Shown: positions 28,301 to 43,300 of the stretch, one piece after another | How the letters are laid out: each line of letters opens with the position of its first letter | How positions within the stretch are numbered: position 1 is the stretch's first letter | NCBI GenBank assembly: GCA_014607495.2 | Contig: CP053153.1 | Coordinates: forward strand, 3,534,001 to 3,598,000 | From: Carposina sasakii | Lineage: Eukaryota > Arthropoda > Insecta > Lepidoptera > Carposinidae | Direction of reading: 5' to 3' | Length of the DNA: 64,000 bases | Notes under the pieces: model-generated | Seen by the model: the letters and a program-made list of their open reading frames with translations, nothing else | What the model was told of the DNA's origin: nothing | Databases searched by the model: none | Program-made: the position numbers and the translations under genes

Positions 28301-31300
28301 AAACGCTGTATCATTTAATTCGCAAATAAATTATTAATGTAATAATTATTATAAAAAATACAATATTTCATAAGTATGAGTTAAACAGGCAGAAAAATAA
28401 AACCTTTAAGTGGCTGACCATCCGGTCCGTAAATAACTGGCGGTACTGAAAAAAATATTATGAACATTAATTATTAAAATCTTGGTAACATACATTATTA
28501 TCCCTGACATTAGTCTCACTCTTTTTAACATATATAACTAAATAATAGAATAAAATAAAAAATGTGTTAAGTAGCAACAACGAACAATCCAAAGTTAATA
28601 AGTAAACCGATAGTAAAGGTTACGACAAGATATAAATATAAAAAAAATAATAATATACATACTTAAAAATAGAGGCTGGCCCTCCGGTCCATATTTCATC
28701 TGTGGAGCTGAAATTAATAAAAAATATTACAATATTATCGACGTAATATTCATACACATTGAATAAATATTAACTAGTAAAATAAATAATTATAATAAAC
28801 GACAAAATTATTATTACATGGAAGAGGTTGTCCATCTGGTCCGTAATTTACTGCCGGAACTGTAAAAACATAGCATAAATTAATGTGTAAATTTTACAAT
28901 ACCTACTGGCAAATATTAACTTATTTCTAGTCCTTTAAGACTTTTATTGGGTACATAAGAAGACATATTTTGTATTTCGTCTTTACAATTTTTGGTAAAA
29001 ATACACATACCAAAGAATTGCGGCTGGCCATGTTCATCGTAAGTAATTTGCGGAGCTAGAAAATATAAATTTAATTATTATATAACATTATTTCATTAGA
29101 TGGAAATATTTTGTAGTTTTATTAGCTAAAAAAACTACACTAAACTTAACTAAACTGTAAATGCAAAGAAATATTTTTACTTGGTAAAGGTTTGCCAGAT
29201 GGTCCATAAGAAACTGATGGAACTGAAAAATAAGCAAGTGAAGGTAATTAATTATTTTTTTATTTATTTCTCCTTTTTTCCATTAAAAAAACTACTACAT
29301 AATATTTTGATACTTAGGTAAAAAAGTAAAAATTTACTCGGAATAGGTCTTCCATCTGGGCCAAAGCTCACTGGTGGAACTGAAAGTTGACGTTAAAAAT
29401 GTTTAATTTAATGCGTAACTTTGTGAAAAAATGTGGAATAATAATAACAACTTAGAAATAAGTTACCAATAAATTGCGGCTTCCCATCCGGCCCGTAAAG
29501 TATAGTTGGAGCTAAAAATATTGAAAATATAATGAGCATTTAATATCTTCTTGCAGAAACAAAATTAAGCAAAAATTTTAAACAATAAATATTTGTGAAT
29601 ATAATTACGTGGTAGCAGCTGGCCGTCCGGTCCATAAGTAGGTGGTGCTGTAATCATTTTAACATAAGATTAAAATCAAGTATTTTAGGTGGTGCTGAAA
29701 TGTTAAATTTGTATGCCTTGCGGCACAACATGGCAGAACTAACTCTAAACAAAGACCTTTATGTACTCTGTACTGTACCTGTGTTGAACAAATAAACGAT
29801 TTGTATTTGTATAACATTTGTATTACATCACACTTACTAATAAACTCTGGTTGTCCATCGGGTCCGTAAATTATTTGAGGTGCTAAAACAAATTGAAGTA
29901 AAAACAATAAGTATATTATAATTAATTATATATTTGGTATTTAGTTCTCGATATTGGTTAGATAGGTTATAGATAGGGGAGCCCAAGCGGGGATTTTTAG
30001 TTAAGCGTGTCATTTTAATCTTTCTTGTTTTACTGTATCTGACGATTTGAATGTTAAGAAATAAACAAGTCTCAAAGTTGTTTCCTCTTGTCAATTGTGA
30101 TTTTTAAGAATAAAATCGTAGAATATTATATACTCTCTGATTTTGTCATCTCAGCTGCAAATGGAAAAAAATATCGATATTTATCGTATCGATATTTTTA
30201 AAAATAAAATTGTCTGATGAAAATGTATAGCTGTAGGTGGATGCTTCAGTTGAGCTCAATTCTATAAATTTGTACTGCCTTGCGGTCACAACATGAGCAC
30301 GAGACTAGCAGAGAGTGATATCTGCCGGGCTAGCACGACCACGATAAGTAGATAAACTAAAGACCTTTATGTACTCATAATTATGTACTGTACCTGTGTT
30401 GAACAAATAAATGATTTGTATTTGTATAACATTTGTATTACATCACACTTACTAATAAACATATAATTGTCAGATTATGATTCAGGAGGACAGTAACATC
30501 AAATTGTCCCCCTGCAGAAAAATCTGACGCGCTGGAGTATTTCAAGGTCACCGTAAATTATTTGAGGTGCTAGAACAAATTGAAGTAAAAACAATAAGTA
30601 TATTATAATTAATTATATATTTGTTATTTAGTTCTAGATATTGGTTAGATAGGTTAGGTTAGGTTCTCGTATGGAGACCGCGCCTCGACAAGCGTAGCGT
30701 TGGGCGCCCTCTGGCCAGATGGACTACCGATGACTTAAAGAGGACGGCTGGTAGTGACTGGATGGCAAAAACGAGAGATCGAGCCATGTGGCGTACACTG
30801 GGGACTGCAATAGGCTGACGATGATACAGGACCATGTAAATTGACCCACAACTAAACAAAACGTAGGCCGATCTAACATGCCGACACCGACACGTTTTAG
30901 AGGTAGGTACTTCATTTAGTTCAGAGAGCGTTGTTTCAAAACTGAGGGACAATACAGGGTGGGATGGGAGGGTAATATCTTCGAACAAAACAACTTATAT
31001 AATTGTGATTAAACTTCAAAGGTAAGTTCGTTTTATCACTAATTATAATTTAATAACATACATAAAGTAAGCATAGAAAATTTATGAAATTATATTTATA
31101 ATAAATAGTAAACGAGAATAAGTATTACCGGGTATAGGTTGTCCGTCCGGTCCGAAAGTCTGTTTTGGAGCTGAAAACATCAAATAATATAAATAAAATT
31201 AAAGGTAACCGTAATAATGTGGTGTTTATTACTTTTGGTGTAAAAATAGACAGAAAAAAAATTAAACTTTTTGTAATTTGCCTCGAGTAGAACGAATGTT

Positions 31301-34300
31301 ATTAAACTCATCGCAAAATAAAAGGCCCGTTTTAACAGTTCACGCCTCATAAATATTTCTATTCTTTACTGATTGAAATATTCCGAATGTACATAATTAC
31401 ATTTTTCATTGATGGGTACCGCGCACTCGGCTAAGTGCTCTGCATATTCTTTTTTCATATTGTCCACAGAATATTAATGATCAGTTAAGGAAAAAAATAA
31501 ATTGATCAAGATATTTATATAGAAAACTAGCTAATAGGATAAACAGGCATTTACAAAGAAAATGTACAAGGACGTGCTTATTTCTAAAAGAAATTTCTTA
31601 CAGAAAACCAATCGGGAAAGTGATTATTATTATTAACTATTAATTATTCATTTATTAATTTAGTTTTATTGTAAAAAAATATTAAATGATAGAAAATTTA
31701 CCTTCCGTAACATTGTATCATTTCAAAATACCTACAATATCAATGTTTAAGTAAAATTTTCAAATCAGAACTTTAATCCAATGCACTTTACAATACATAA
31801 TCATGCAAACAAAATGCTCATGCAAACTTGAATCGATTTATCGTGAGTGTTAAGTCGTATGGTTACATCACTAGTTACGTCACGAAGACAAATTTTAATG
31901 TCAAAACGGGCCTTTTATTTTGCGATGAGTTGAAAATATGAAAGTTATAGATACCCATAAAAAGCGGTTTTCCATCCGGTCCATAAATTAATTGAGATGC
32001 TGAAAATTGTAAAAAAGTAAGCATTCAATACATATTTCGTACCTAAAAATATAAATAATGTTTAGTTTTAAAATTCGTAGGTATCCAATAACTAATTACT
32101 AGACATAGGAGTTGTCGGGGCACGATCTGACATTTGCTAGGGAAATGCTGTTTTTATCGACTTATCTTTCGATATATCACTCTATTTATTGTAGGTATAA
32201 TCACAATGTAAAATCAAATGTCTTAGCCCACAATATTCGTATTTAAAAATATAAGTGCCGACTATTCATGCCAAAAAGTTTAATTACCCACAGGCGGAAC
32301 TCCAAAATTCCGGTTTATTTAAAACATTTCCGAGAAATCATAGGTAGGTAATTATATATTTTTTATGTTAGTTTGTTAGCTTTACAATCACGTAACACAT
32401 CATCATTGTATTGAAAAAGACAGATTTACAAACGTAACATTTGCTGGACGTATCTTAAATTCTACTAAACCTAAAAAGAAAAAGTGAGGGCTACGCACAA
32501 TGTGACTGCCATGGGGGGTCACCAATTTTCACAAAATGTTGTACTTCATCAATTTACTGAAAATACTCTATAGCAGTAAGGCATTGACAATACATATTAC
32601 TGACCGTCAATTGCCTATTTGTGTGAAAGAAAAAAAGTATTCAAATTATAAAGAAGTATTTTAAAAAGAGATTTACTACTAAAAAAGCAGGATTTGCTTG
32701 GAATTGTACAAGTAAAAACACGTGAGAGGCGCTCGAATGACTCCCGAACTTGAAACTGGTTATTATGAAATCGCAATATGGAACATTGTAATTATCCATT
32801 TATCGATAAGGCCCACTAGAAATATGACGTCATTGCCCCGACAACTCCTATGTCTACTAATTACTAATAAGTAAATTATATCTTTTACATTTTATATTCT
32901 ATTTAAGGTAGTAAAAAAATATTACATGGTAGTGGCTTGCCATCTGGCCCGTAATTCACAGGCGGAACTGAAATGGTTAAATTTTATCAAAATTATTTCA
33001 CTAAGTACCTACTCTGTCAAATTGATACAGTAGGTTTGCTTTGGGTACAATATGCACACATTTTTATGGTATTTTAAAAATAACAACTTAATTATGAAAG
33101 CGATATTTAAAAAGTTATTAGGAAAATCTCTTATTTCTATGAGAAAAATGTAACAAACATACTGAAATATTCTGGATGTCCATCTGGACCAATTGTTGGT
33201 TGTGGAGGAGCTAAAAAATAAAAATAAATATATTTTGCTTATTTGCTAAGAATAACAAAAAAACTGAAACAACATGTTGGTTAGAAATACACAAGGTGTT
33301 TGTGACAGCCAGGCAGATATTGATACCATGACTTCTGACCATGATTCTAAGGCGGAAAACACTGAAAATTTCAAAGGTTTCTGACATTTTTTTTATATTT
33401 TCGGGAAAAATAGTTTAGTTCGTTTAATTAGGCCTTAGAAAATATTTTTTTTAACAAAATATGATTTTCAAAAAAAGTTGCCCTCATGAAAGTTCAAATA
33501 ACTGATTAACCCTAATGGAGAGTCACAAGTGATTAAAAAAACAGCAATATGTCACACAATAACCAATAGGCCCATTTAATTAGTCACAGGATAGCCCGAT
33601 ACAATTGGCACGGAGAGCAAAGATTACTGATACATAATCAAATCAAAAATACATTTCCTGCGAGTAATAACACTGTCGTATAACTCAACATTACTTGTAC
33701 TTGTTTAGCATTTCAGTATTTGCCTGGCTGTCACCCACACCCTGTATAGTTATAGGTAAGTACAGTGTCTTTTTAACTTACCGTCGCCAACTTGTTGACC
33801 GGGCTCTGGTTGTATTGGTCTCCCTTCGTTATCTAGAAAGATATTAAAAGGTGTCTTAGTGTCTACCATATCACACGTAGGTAAGTTTATCAGTAGGTAC
33901 TACTTAAACATGTAAATAAGGTATATCAGTGTTTAGATTAAAAAAAAAACTTTTTTAAAAATTGTTTTCTTGTCACGCCTTCAGTCAAAAAAAAAAACAA
34001 ATTTCGTACTATTTATGTGGGACCGGGTTATGAGTGAACGAAGAATAAAGTAAAAGAAGAAAGTTTTAAACTTTTATTTTCAAGAAAAACCAAAACTTTA
34101 CACCATTCGTTCTATCGTCTAATCGCCATCTTATATTTTTTACTTTTTAAAAACCTATCAGCTAAACAACATTCATTCCCATACAGCCAAACCATGGAGA
34201 ATGGCCAAAACTCATTTTTGATTCCTATATTTATGAAATAATTTACGAGCTGAGAGAGACTGAATAATATTGAATGGTGGCAGCGCTAAATTTAAAAAAA

Positions 34301-37300
34301 AACTTGCATAAGACTAAAGAATGAAATATTAATATATATCTTTACCTTACCTCTATCTTTGAATAATAATTAAATCTACAATAGCTACTTACCAGATAAC
34401 GGTTGAGCGTGGCCAGTTTGGTCCATACCTGGTATAAAAATGTTGTTAGTTTAAATATATAGGTACCTTTCAAGAAGTATCTATAGATTAAAAAACAGAT
34501 ATAAAATTGTAATAATAAGTAGGTACATATTTTAAAAAGATTGATACATACCGTAACCCTCTGGTGTATATGCACCGCCTGGATAAAATAATCCATTACA
34601 ATTTATTTTTGAAATGATTTTAGTGCTTTTCACCAAATACACATTCAAAATTAAATGATGGCGCTAGTTTTTATGTTTATATATTTTTTTCTATATAATT
34701 GAATGATTCTCTCTCTCTCTATCTCTCGAGATTACTTTTTATTCCAGTGCCAGATTCTACGGAATCCACAACTTTAAGAAATTACAGAAGAATTTTTTTA
34801 AACATTAAAATACATACCATATGGATCTTGCCCATATCCACCTGTAAATAGCAGTAAATAAAAAATTATATATCATAATAAAAAATACTATAATGTCGTA
34901 ATTTATCCTATTAATATTATAAATGTGAAAATTTGTGTAATGTTGCTCTTTCACGCAAAATATAATGAACGAATTTTGATGAAAGCAGGCAGTTATTATA
35001 TTTCATACGATCAGTCTCATTCCTGCGGACAAGGTTACGGGTATCGCCTAGATTTTAATAATATTTTTGTGGCCACTATTGGAATCTTATTTGAGTAGCC
35101 GTTGACATCGTGCCACCAAAGACACATGGCTAAGCAACGTATTTGCGATGATGGTCAGATAGACTATCTGATGAATAAAATAAGTGATGCTGTCTTTCTC
35201 TAAAATAAGATAGAATAAAATAGAGACAGTGTCAACTTTATCAGTCAGATCGGCTAAAATTCGGCCCTAAAAAAACAATAATAACCTTGAGGCATTGTTC
35301 CATCATACGGCATTCCTCCATAGGGCACTAGAAACAAATTAAATGAAAGAAACGTATTTTATAATTAGCTTACAATTTTTTATCTACTTCTATGTACCTT
35401 TAATATAAGTGTTTAAAATAATAAAAAAATATTCATTTTGTTAGTAAAATAATTTAAAAGATTTACGATAAAGATAAGTATACATATTTAGATTTAATTA
35501 TGGGGGGCTGACAAAAAAACAATTGATGATACATACTTCCGCCTGGATATTGGCCATCTAAACAAAGAAAGAATTGACAAATGATTTACAGAAAATGCAG
35601 TAGCAGAAAATTTTAATACATGTAACATTAAAATAATCATAAATATTTTATTCTAAAGCAATAAGAGCTCTCGCTCACGAGTCTTGAGTATCAGCGCGGT
35701 AAGTCCTGTACTGATGTGTGGCTTCACTAGAATACATCAGCTGCATCTCGACTCGACGAGTCGTCTTATAGGTGTTCTTATAGGCGTTGAGCTAGCAACC
35801 TGTCACTTATGTATCGTATCTGTAAGATATTTTTTTGTTCTTCCTTTGTGATACCACAGTTTGTGGCTACCCCATGTTTTGGGAACGCAGGATATGCGGA
35901 TAAGTAAACTGTATAGAGCGGCAAACACTCGGATGATGCATCCACATTACGAGATTTTTTCCTTGATTCATATCAACCTGTATGTGTGAGCTGTCTTATA
36001 AATAGTGGTAGCTACCTTGTGGCATATACTGCTGACCGTAGTCTGGAAAGCCTTGGCCATAATTTGGATCATAGCCTTGGGGATAGCCCTGAGGGAAGCC
36101 TTGTTGATCTGGAACTATAGAATTCGTTATAAAAGAAGATATCTTTTTGAGTTAACAACTTATATTATGCTAGAACGCATAATTGTTTACACCATACAGA
36201 AAATAATATACTTACCTTGTTGTTCTCCTGGAGCTTCCGCCATAGGAGTTACATGCGCTGAAAAATTAATGCAATAAAGAAGAGAATCTGAATGACGAGC
36301 ATCCGCGTGTAATGTCATATTCTAGATTCGACTTTGAGCATTACATTACAATACTATTTCCGTGACTGATGAGCATTCACGTGTAATGTAACATTATACA
36401 GGGTGTAAAAAGACAACGTGGTTATTTTAATACCTCGTATTCTTTGTAACGTAACGATCATTTTTTTCTATGGAACCAACCCTGGGAAACGAAAAAAAAA
36501 AAAAAATTATTGCAAGCAATGTATTCGATTGACAAATGTACCTACAAAACTAACATTTTTAAATATTAATATGTCTTTTAAAAAAATGTTTGTTAACTGT
36601 TTCCAGATGGATTTATTTTAAAAAAAATGCTGATATTCATGTAACTTTGGACTTAAATATCTTGGAAACCCATGATTTCCCAGGGGTGCTTCCATAGAAA
36701 AAAATGATCGTGATATTACAAAGAATACGAGGTATTAAAAGAACAAAGTTGACTTTTTACACCCAGTATATCCGACATTAGAGAGTCGAATCGGTTCTCC
36801 CCTTTCACTCATGTATTGCTCGAATATGTAACGTTTCATTATATGCAAATGCCCCCGGCGAGGGAGCACTTCAAGAGATCAATTTTATTTTTAACTCGTA
36901 AGCTATTTCACGTGTTTGTCAAACTGATAATGGTACAAGGTTACCTTCTCCAGGAACAGCAGACAGACCTCCCGCTGAAGGTTCAGCTGAAATGTAATAA
37001 ATCACAGCGTTAATTCATTATGTGATTTTTTTTTTCACACACTTCACATTGACCTAATCCCACACTAAGATCCCTAAGGTCTTGTGTCGTGGGTACTAGG
37101 CAACGGTATATAAATACATAGATAAGTATATAAACATCCATGACTCGGAAACAAACATCGATATTCATCACATCAATGTTTGCACCGACCGGGATTCGAA
37201 CCCAGGACCTATGGCGTCGCAGGCAGGGCCACTACCAACTACACAAATCGGCCGTTTTGGAATTTTATGATCTTTTACAAGCAAGTCATTTTGCAATTAC

Positions 37301-40300
37301 GTCTAACCTAACGCTGTCATATTCTGTTGGTCTTATATCTAAGTATTTTTCTTAGTTACACTTAAATCGCACAGAACTATAGAAAATTAATACTACAATC
37401 ACTTACCTGAGGAAAAAATTAATAGCATTTACCTAAACTCCTTTTTTACCTTGTGATCCTAGCTTCGAAGCTGGACGTCCGGGACTACCAGGACCTAAAA
37501 TTATAAGATTAACTCTTTTTCTCTTTCCGTAGGGTAAGCATGACTATTTGTATGCGCCGTAACGCTATCGACTCGCTAGGAAAATCTATGAGATTATGAC
37601 AGATGGACGATAGCATTACGGACTATCGAGAGGTTCGTGTTTACCCCATTGATCTTATAAACAAAAAAATAGCGTAATTTCACTCACAAAAAAAAGAATG
37701 ATAATAAAGCGATTTAAATTAAGCGTCTTCAACATACCCGCATATCCAGGTGGGAATGTGCCAGCTTCCGTCGCAGCTGGGGATTTAAAAGAACTACAGA
37801 GTAAGCATTGCAAAAGTCTGCCTCTTTGAACTAATTGCTCTATTTGTAGTTTTTATTATTAGTCAAGCAGAATGTCATAAAACTTACCAGGACATGGCGA
37901 CCCGCACTGCGCAGGCGGTCCTGTAAATTAACAGTTGTTAGACTAATTACACTACTTATAAACAGTGGTAACCCAATAGTTAAGACGTGCGCTTTGCAGT
38001 CGGTGAGCGTAGGTTTGGGCCTGTACCACTGAATTGATTTTATGTAGCCGGCCGTAAAACAAACGACGAATCTCTGGCAATGAAAGATTTCAAGAAGTCG
38101 GTTGAAAAATAGTACAAATCACCTAGATAGATGGCGTGAGCGCATCACTATCCCAAATTCTGTTTTGTCATTGGACACGTACAGGGGAGGTGAAGGGGGG
38201 AGCAGCTAGGGAGGATGATTCGCTCACGTCATCAATTTTTTGACAGTTATTTTTAACTTGTCAGAAAATCCCTCATTATGAGTTTAGGTTAATCAATATT
38301 AGAAGGTGTCGGATTATCTGTTGCTATGTATATCACATAAAGGTCGTCGTCGTCAGCCTATTGCAGTCCACTGCTGGACGTAGGCCTCCCCCAGTGTGCG
38401 CCACATGGTTCGATCTCCCGTTTTTCCCATCCAGTCACTACCAGCCATCCTCCTTAAGTCATCGGTCCATCTGGCCAGAGGGCGCCCAACTCTTCGCTTG
38501 CCGAGGCGCGTTCTCCATTCGACAACCCGTTTACTACACCATCCATCGGTTCGAGACTATGCCTGACACTTTGGTCTTCCGCCGAATAACCTTTGTCCAT
38601 TAGCGAGATTCCGAGCATTGAACATTTTACATAAAGGTAATGATAAAATAATAATAATGTTGGAAATTACCTGCTTTTGTTGGACATCCTTTTGAGGGAC
38701 CAGCACATATCATTCCTAATAAAAAAATATACTTGTTAATGAGTTTTAGTTAATATTTTGCAATGCTTTTTATATGGCAGAGCCCAAAGCAGTCACTACG
38801 TTGTCGAACTCAAATTATTAATAAATAAATATTTATACACCTATACAATATTTTATTAGTATAGATACGAATTATACTAATAACCATCGGAAGTGTATAG
38901 GTATGTTTCAATGTTTTATAGGTATATTTCAACAAACGTACCAGGATATGGTCCATATCCGCCTTGTCCAGTTGGATCTGAAACCATAAGAATTTTTTGT
39001 TTTAGGAAGCATAGAATTACCCACCTTTTGCGCCTTTCAGTTGAAATGCGTAATAGGTTCGATCCTAGTCACGCCTGTACCACAGAATTTCTTAAATGTA
39101 CGGATTTTAATATACCAAAATTGTCACTTAAGGTCGGTTCATATCTGACGGAAGATGCGTCGAGCGCATCTCCAAGTACAGGCAAACGTACGCTCGACGC
39201 ACTAGCTGTTCTGGCGTTACGCGACCAATAATACGCGACGCATGTTCCGTCAGATATGAACCGACCCTTAGTTATACTCAACGTAAAACAAACGCCAAAT
39301 CCTTAGCTAAATAAATTTCCAAAGAAACCATGTCATAAATAAATAATAAATAATGGAGTAAAGGCAGGAAGATGATGCCAAATACCCACTTACCCAATAA
39401 TACTTAGCACTACGTCGTCATAGTGTTGGGTATGATTTTATTTACTAACCGTATCCGTATCCGCCAGCACCATACGGATCGTATCCTCCTCCAGCGCCGT
39501 ACGGATCATATCCGCCGCCATATGGATCATATCCTCCAGGATAATATTGATCTTTAGGTAGAAAACAACGTTATAAATATGTAATGCCATAATTTTCGTC
39601 AAAAATATGTTTAGTATCTATGTAAACTGATATAATATATAATTGTAACTTTATATATTTTGTGCAAATAACAGATTTTCATATTTTTACATTATTAAAG
39701 ATATGCCTGTATTCCTAGAATGGAGTAGACAGAAATACAGGATCAAAAACTAGATCCAATAGCTATGTTTAGCAAAAAAAAAAATGCAATTTTGTTTATG
39801 CTGTCGAGGTAAATAAATATAGCTTATAAGACCGACAGCAGAAGCAGATACAAGGTGAAGAACACGATACGAAATTTTCTTTTAGAAATGCAATTACACT
39901 GAATTTATTTCAGAGTCATTTGGAATTAAATTATTCACTACTTCAATACATACCATAATAACCTCCGTATCCATACGGGTCATATCCTCCTTGCTGATCT
40001 AGATTAAACAAATATAACAATAATTATTTTCATGCAAATATTATGTACATACCATGAATTATCGTACTAAGTAGAGTTGGCATTATAGTACATAGATAGG
40101 ATACATCATACACCCATAGCTATAAAGAAGAAGTAAATATTACTTCTTTTCAAGTAATTGCTTACTTAAGTAGAATTTCTTTTCATTCTAAAGTAATCTG
40201 CTATAGAATAAGATAAAGTACGGAAGACATCTATCAATAAATTTGACAAGACATTTTACAGAACTACTAAGCAATAAGTTATTAGGTATCTACATAATAA

Positions 40301-43300
40301 GTAAATAAGTAATTTAATTTTACGTACCGGCACCATCCGGTGCATGACACTCTCTATATAAATCAGCGTATTCTTGAGTACCTAAAAATTAAGAAATATT
40401 TTATTTAATGTTATAGTTTTCTGTTACAAAGCCCATATTTTTAATTGTTTATATTTTTAACATACCATAAGCAGGCGCTCCTAAACAGCCCAAACAAGCT
40501 CCTGGCGCTTCAACTGAAGGGCACACTGTAAAAGAAAAATATACTAATTAACATACTACCCTCATTTTGACTAACAGCTACTTTTCTGAAGACCAATCAA
40601 CCTTCGCATTGAAACTTCGCATAACTCACTCACTTTAAGCAATAGGATGCGGGCGAAGAAGGAGCGAGACGCATATTACTGATTACAATAACACATCACT
40701 TCAAAAGTATCTCCGAGCATACTCAAGCCTACAATGTGATATCACCTCATTTGTAGCGAGACATGTTATGACTACTCGTAGGTACAAAAAGGAGCAACTC
40801 ATACAAACTCTATCTCATGTTCATTCTACACAAGTCGAAGATAACCTCATCGTTACTCATTTTACAAGTACGAGTTTACTATCACTGATTCTTAGAAATA
40901 TATATCTCTATCTAAAAAAAAACGTGGTATAGTCGAAGATAACATACCTGCAGCACCCGGCGGACACTTCCCACATTCACTCGCGTGGCCAGCACGAGAT
41001 GGCGCTGGCGGTGGCCCGGCCCTAGACCTCGAAGCCTCAGTGAGGGCCGGCCGACTTGCTTCAGCACCTTTCTGTTGCTTCGGAGGACCCTCCGGCTTGA
41101 CACTGGACTCCGTCTTGGACGATTTTTTGAATAGACCAATCTTTTTAATAGCTGTAATACAATTTAGGTATCTTGATTAAAATTAATACAAAAAAAATAC
41201 CGTAAATAATATATATGTCGGAGAACATCTTTTGTGGTGTTTGGAAATGAAAATTAAAAAGAAACTAAAATGTCTAAAGTAACAGTCGGATTGTCAATTA
41301 ATTTGGAAAACATGATGAAATCACAATAGTCTAGACGCCCGTATTTACATTATTTTGATCAGCAGCTAGCTTAGTAAACGGCCCTCCAGAGGTTCCCCCG
41401 TCTTATATTTAATTTAAGTAGCTAATTTATTACTATACATCAAATCAGTACCTACCTAATTGACTAGAGTAAGTAGAGATAAGTAAGTGGGTTCATTCTA
41501 TTAAATAAGGAATGTATATTACCTAAGCAAAAACGAACTAAAGCTATCTAAAGCTACAAACAGGTAGTATTCAATACTAACATAAATTGCGCGATGGCCC
41601 CGCTTGGGTTCGCATTTCTTCGACTTGTATTACTGAAAATCAAATAGTTATGTTATTAATTTTATCTATGACAGTCACCAAGAAAGAGAACAAAGGAAGT
41701 GACAGTGCAATAATTCATTGCAAGATCTGGCTATTACAGAAACTCTATCAATTGTTGATTTTTACACATTGAATTTTACATCAATTTACGTACCATTTTT
41801 CCTTACATCCATAAAACTACTCTTATAGTTTGTTATCAATAAGTTATCATCTACGAGAGTCTCTGAAAAGTTAGGTATCTGGTTAATTATTATTTTCTTA
41901 TAATGTAATGAATATAAATTGAATTTATCTATATTAGGCAAAGTGACTTTTTGTTTTCTATTCACTTACCTGCTGTTTGTGTACTTTCTGCCCTTTCCAA
42001 GTTAGAAGCTGTCTGTACAGACTCTCGATCTAAAAATAAACTTCATAATATTAATAACTCCATCTCTGTTCTGAACGTGGAACTACTTTGACACCACTGA
42101 AATAAGAACCATCTAAAGTTTGAGGCGGTGGTCCGAGCTTTTAAAAGCTTTTTCAATATTTGAGTGTTTCTGTTTCAATTCTATAGATGTCAGTGTAAGT
42201 CGCTATGAGGTATTTGGCTGCTGTTTTTCTATAAAATGTCGTACTTAACAGGTACGTAACTTTACACGTCATGGTTTATAAGTGAGACCCGAAATAAATA
42301 TATGTGAAAACTATATTCTGAACAAAGTCACAGACATACCTACAGGTAGGCAAAGTGCCTTTACACGTACGACATGTAAGTTGTAAATTATGTTAACTAA
42401 TACATAAAACTCGCCTGCATCAGCGTCGTGACGTAGCCACAACTTGTAACTCATCTGCGAGGTATCGGCAGCAATGCGAGAGGGCACGGGAGGGGGCTTG
42501 TACACATCATCTGAAAGAGTTACTATCGTCATGATACAGCTTCCCTTCATTCCGTGGACGCTCGGCAAAGCATTAATCAGAGTAGACATTACGAAAAAGC
42601 ACTATTATATTGATCGCTTGACTGGTAGTGATACGTACAATTTATTTAATTTCACAATTATTCCATTTAAGTGTATAAACCAAAAACTAACTACCATTTA
42701 GTTTGGTATTTGATAGTAATAATCATTTATTTGGTTGCCTGTCCAATAGAGCGAACCGCGGTTGCGGAGCAAAGAAACGTAGAAATATTAACCAATAGGA
42801 TTGCAGGACTGGAACCGAGCTGATATAAAATTTCTCCGTTTGTCAGGTCCGCAGCCTAGCTTTGTTACAGTGGACCTGCAGCGTTTAAAAACTTTACCCA
42901 CCTACTGCGCTGTTACAACACGAATTGTTACAAAACTTGAAATCCGTAGACAGTTTCGACGACTTGGAACCCATGCTATCTGCAATTGCATAAAAAGTAA
43001 CAAATATAGTTTCTGAGCTTAACAGAGACAATAATATCACAGACAAATATAGTACAATATAGTAATCACCTGTACCATCATTGCCACGTGGTTTGTGACA
43101 TAATTTGTAATCTGTTGCGATTTTCGACACTTTCATAGCCCTAATTTGATCTGAAAGGTATTGTTTGCATTGTCATATGAAAAAATATTGATATCGATGC
43201 TACGCACATCATTTTATGTCATATTCAATAAATAAATACCTATATTATTTAGAGGATTCCTAATTATGGAAAAATATGACATGAAATAAAAAATATATAT

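Noticed and set aside
5120..33210. Collagen gene
   Set aside because: GPDGQP looks collagen-like, but glycine does not recur every third residue and exons are not 54-nt multiples of Gly-X-Y.
5120..33210. CRISPR-like array or satellite DNA
   Set aside because: The repeated cores are separated by unequal, unrelated introns and each has splice sites and codon phase; this is a coding repeat.
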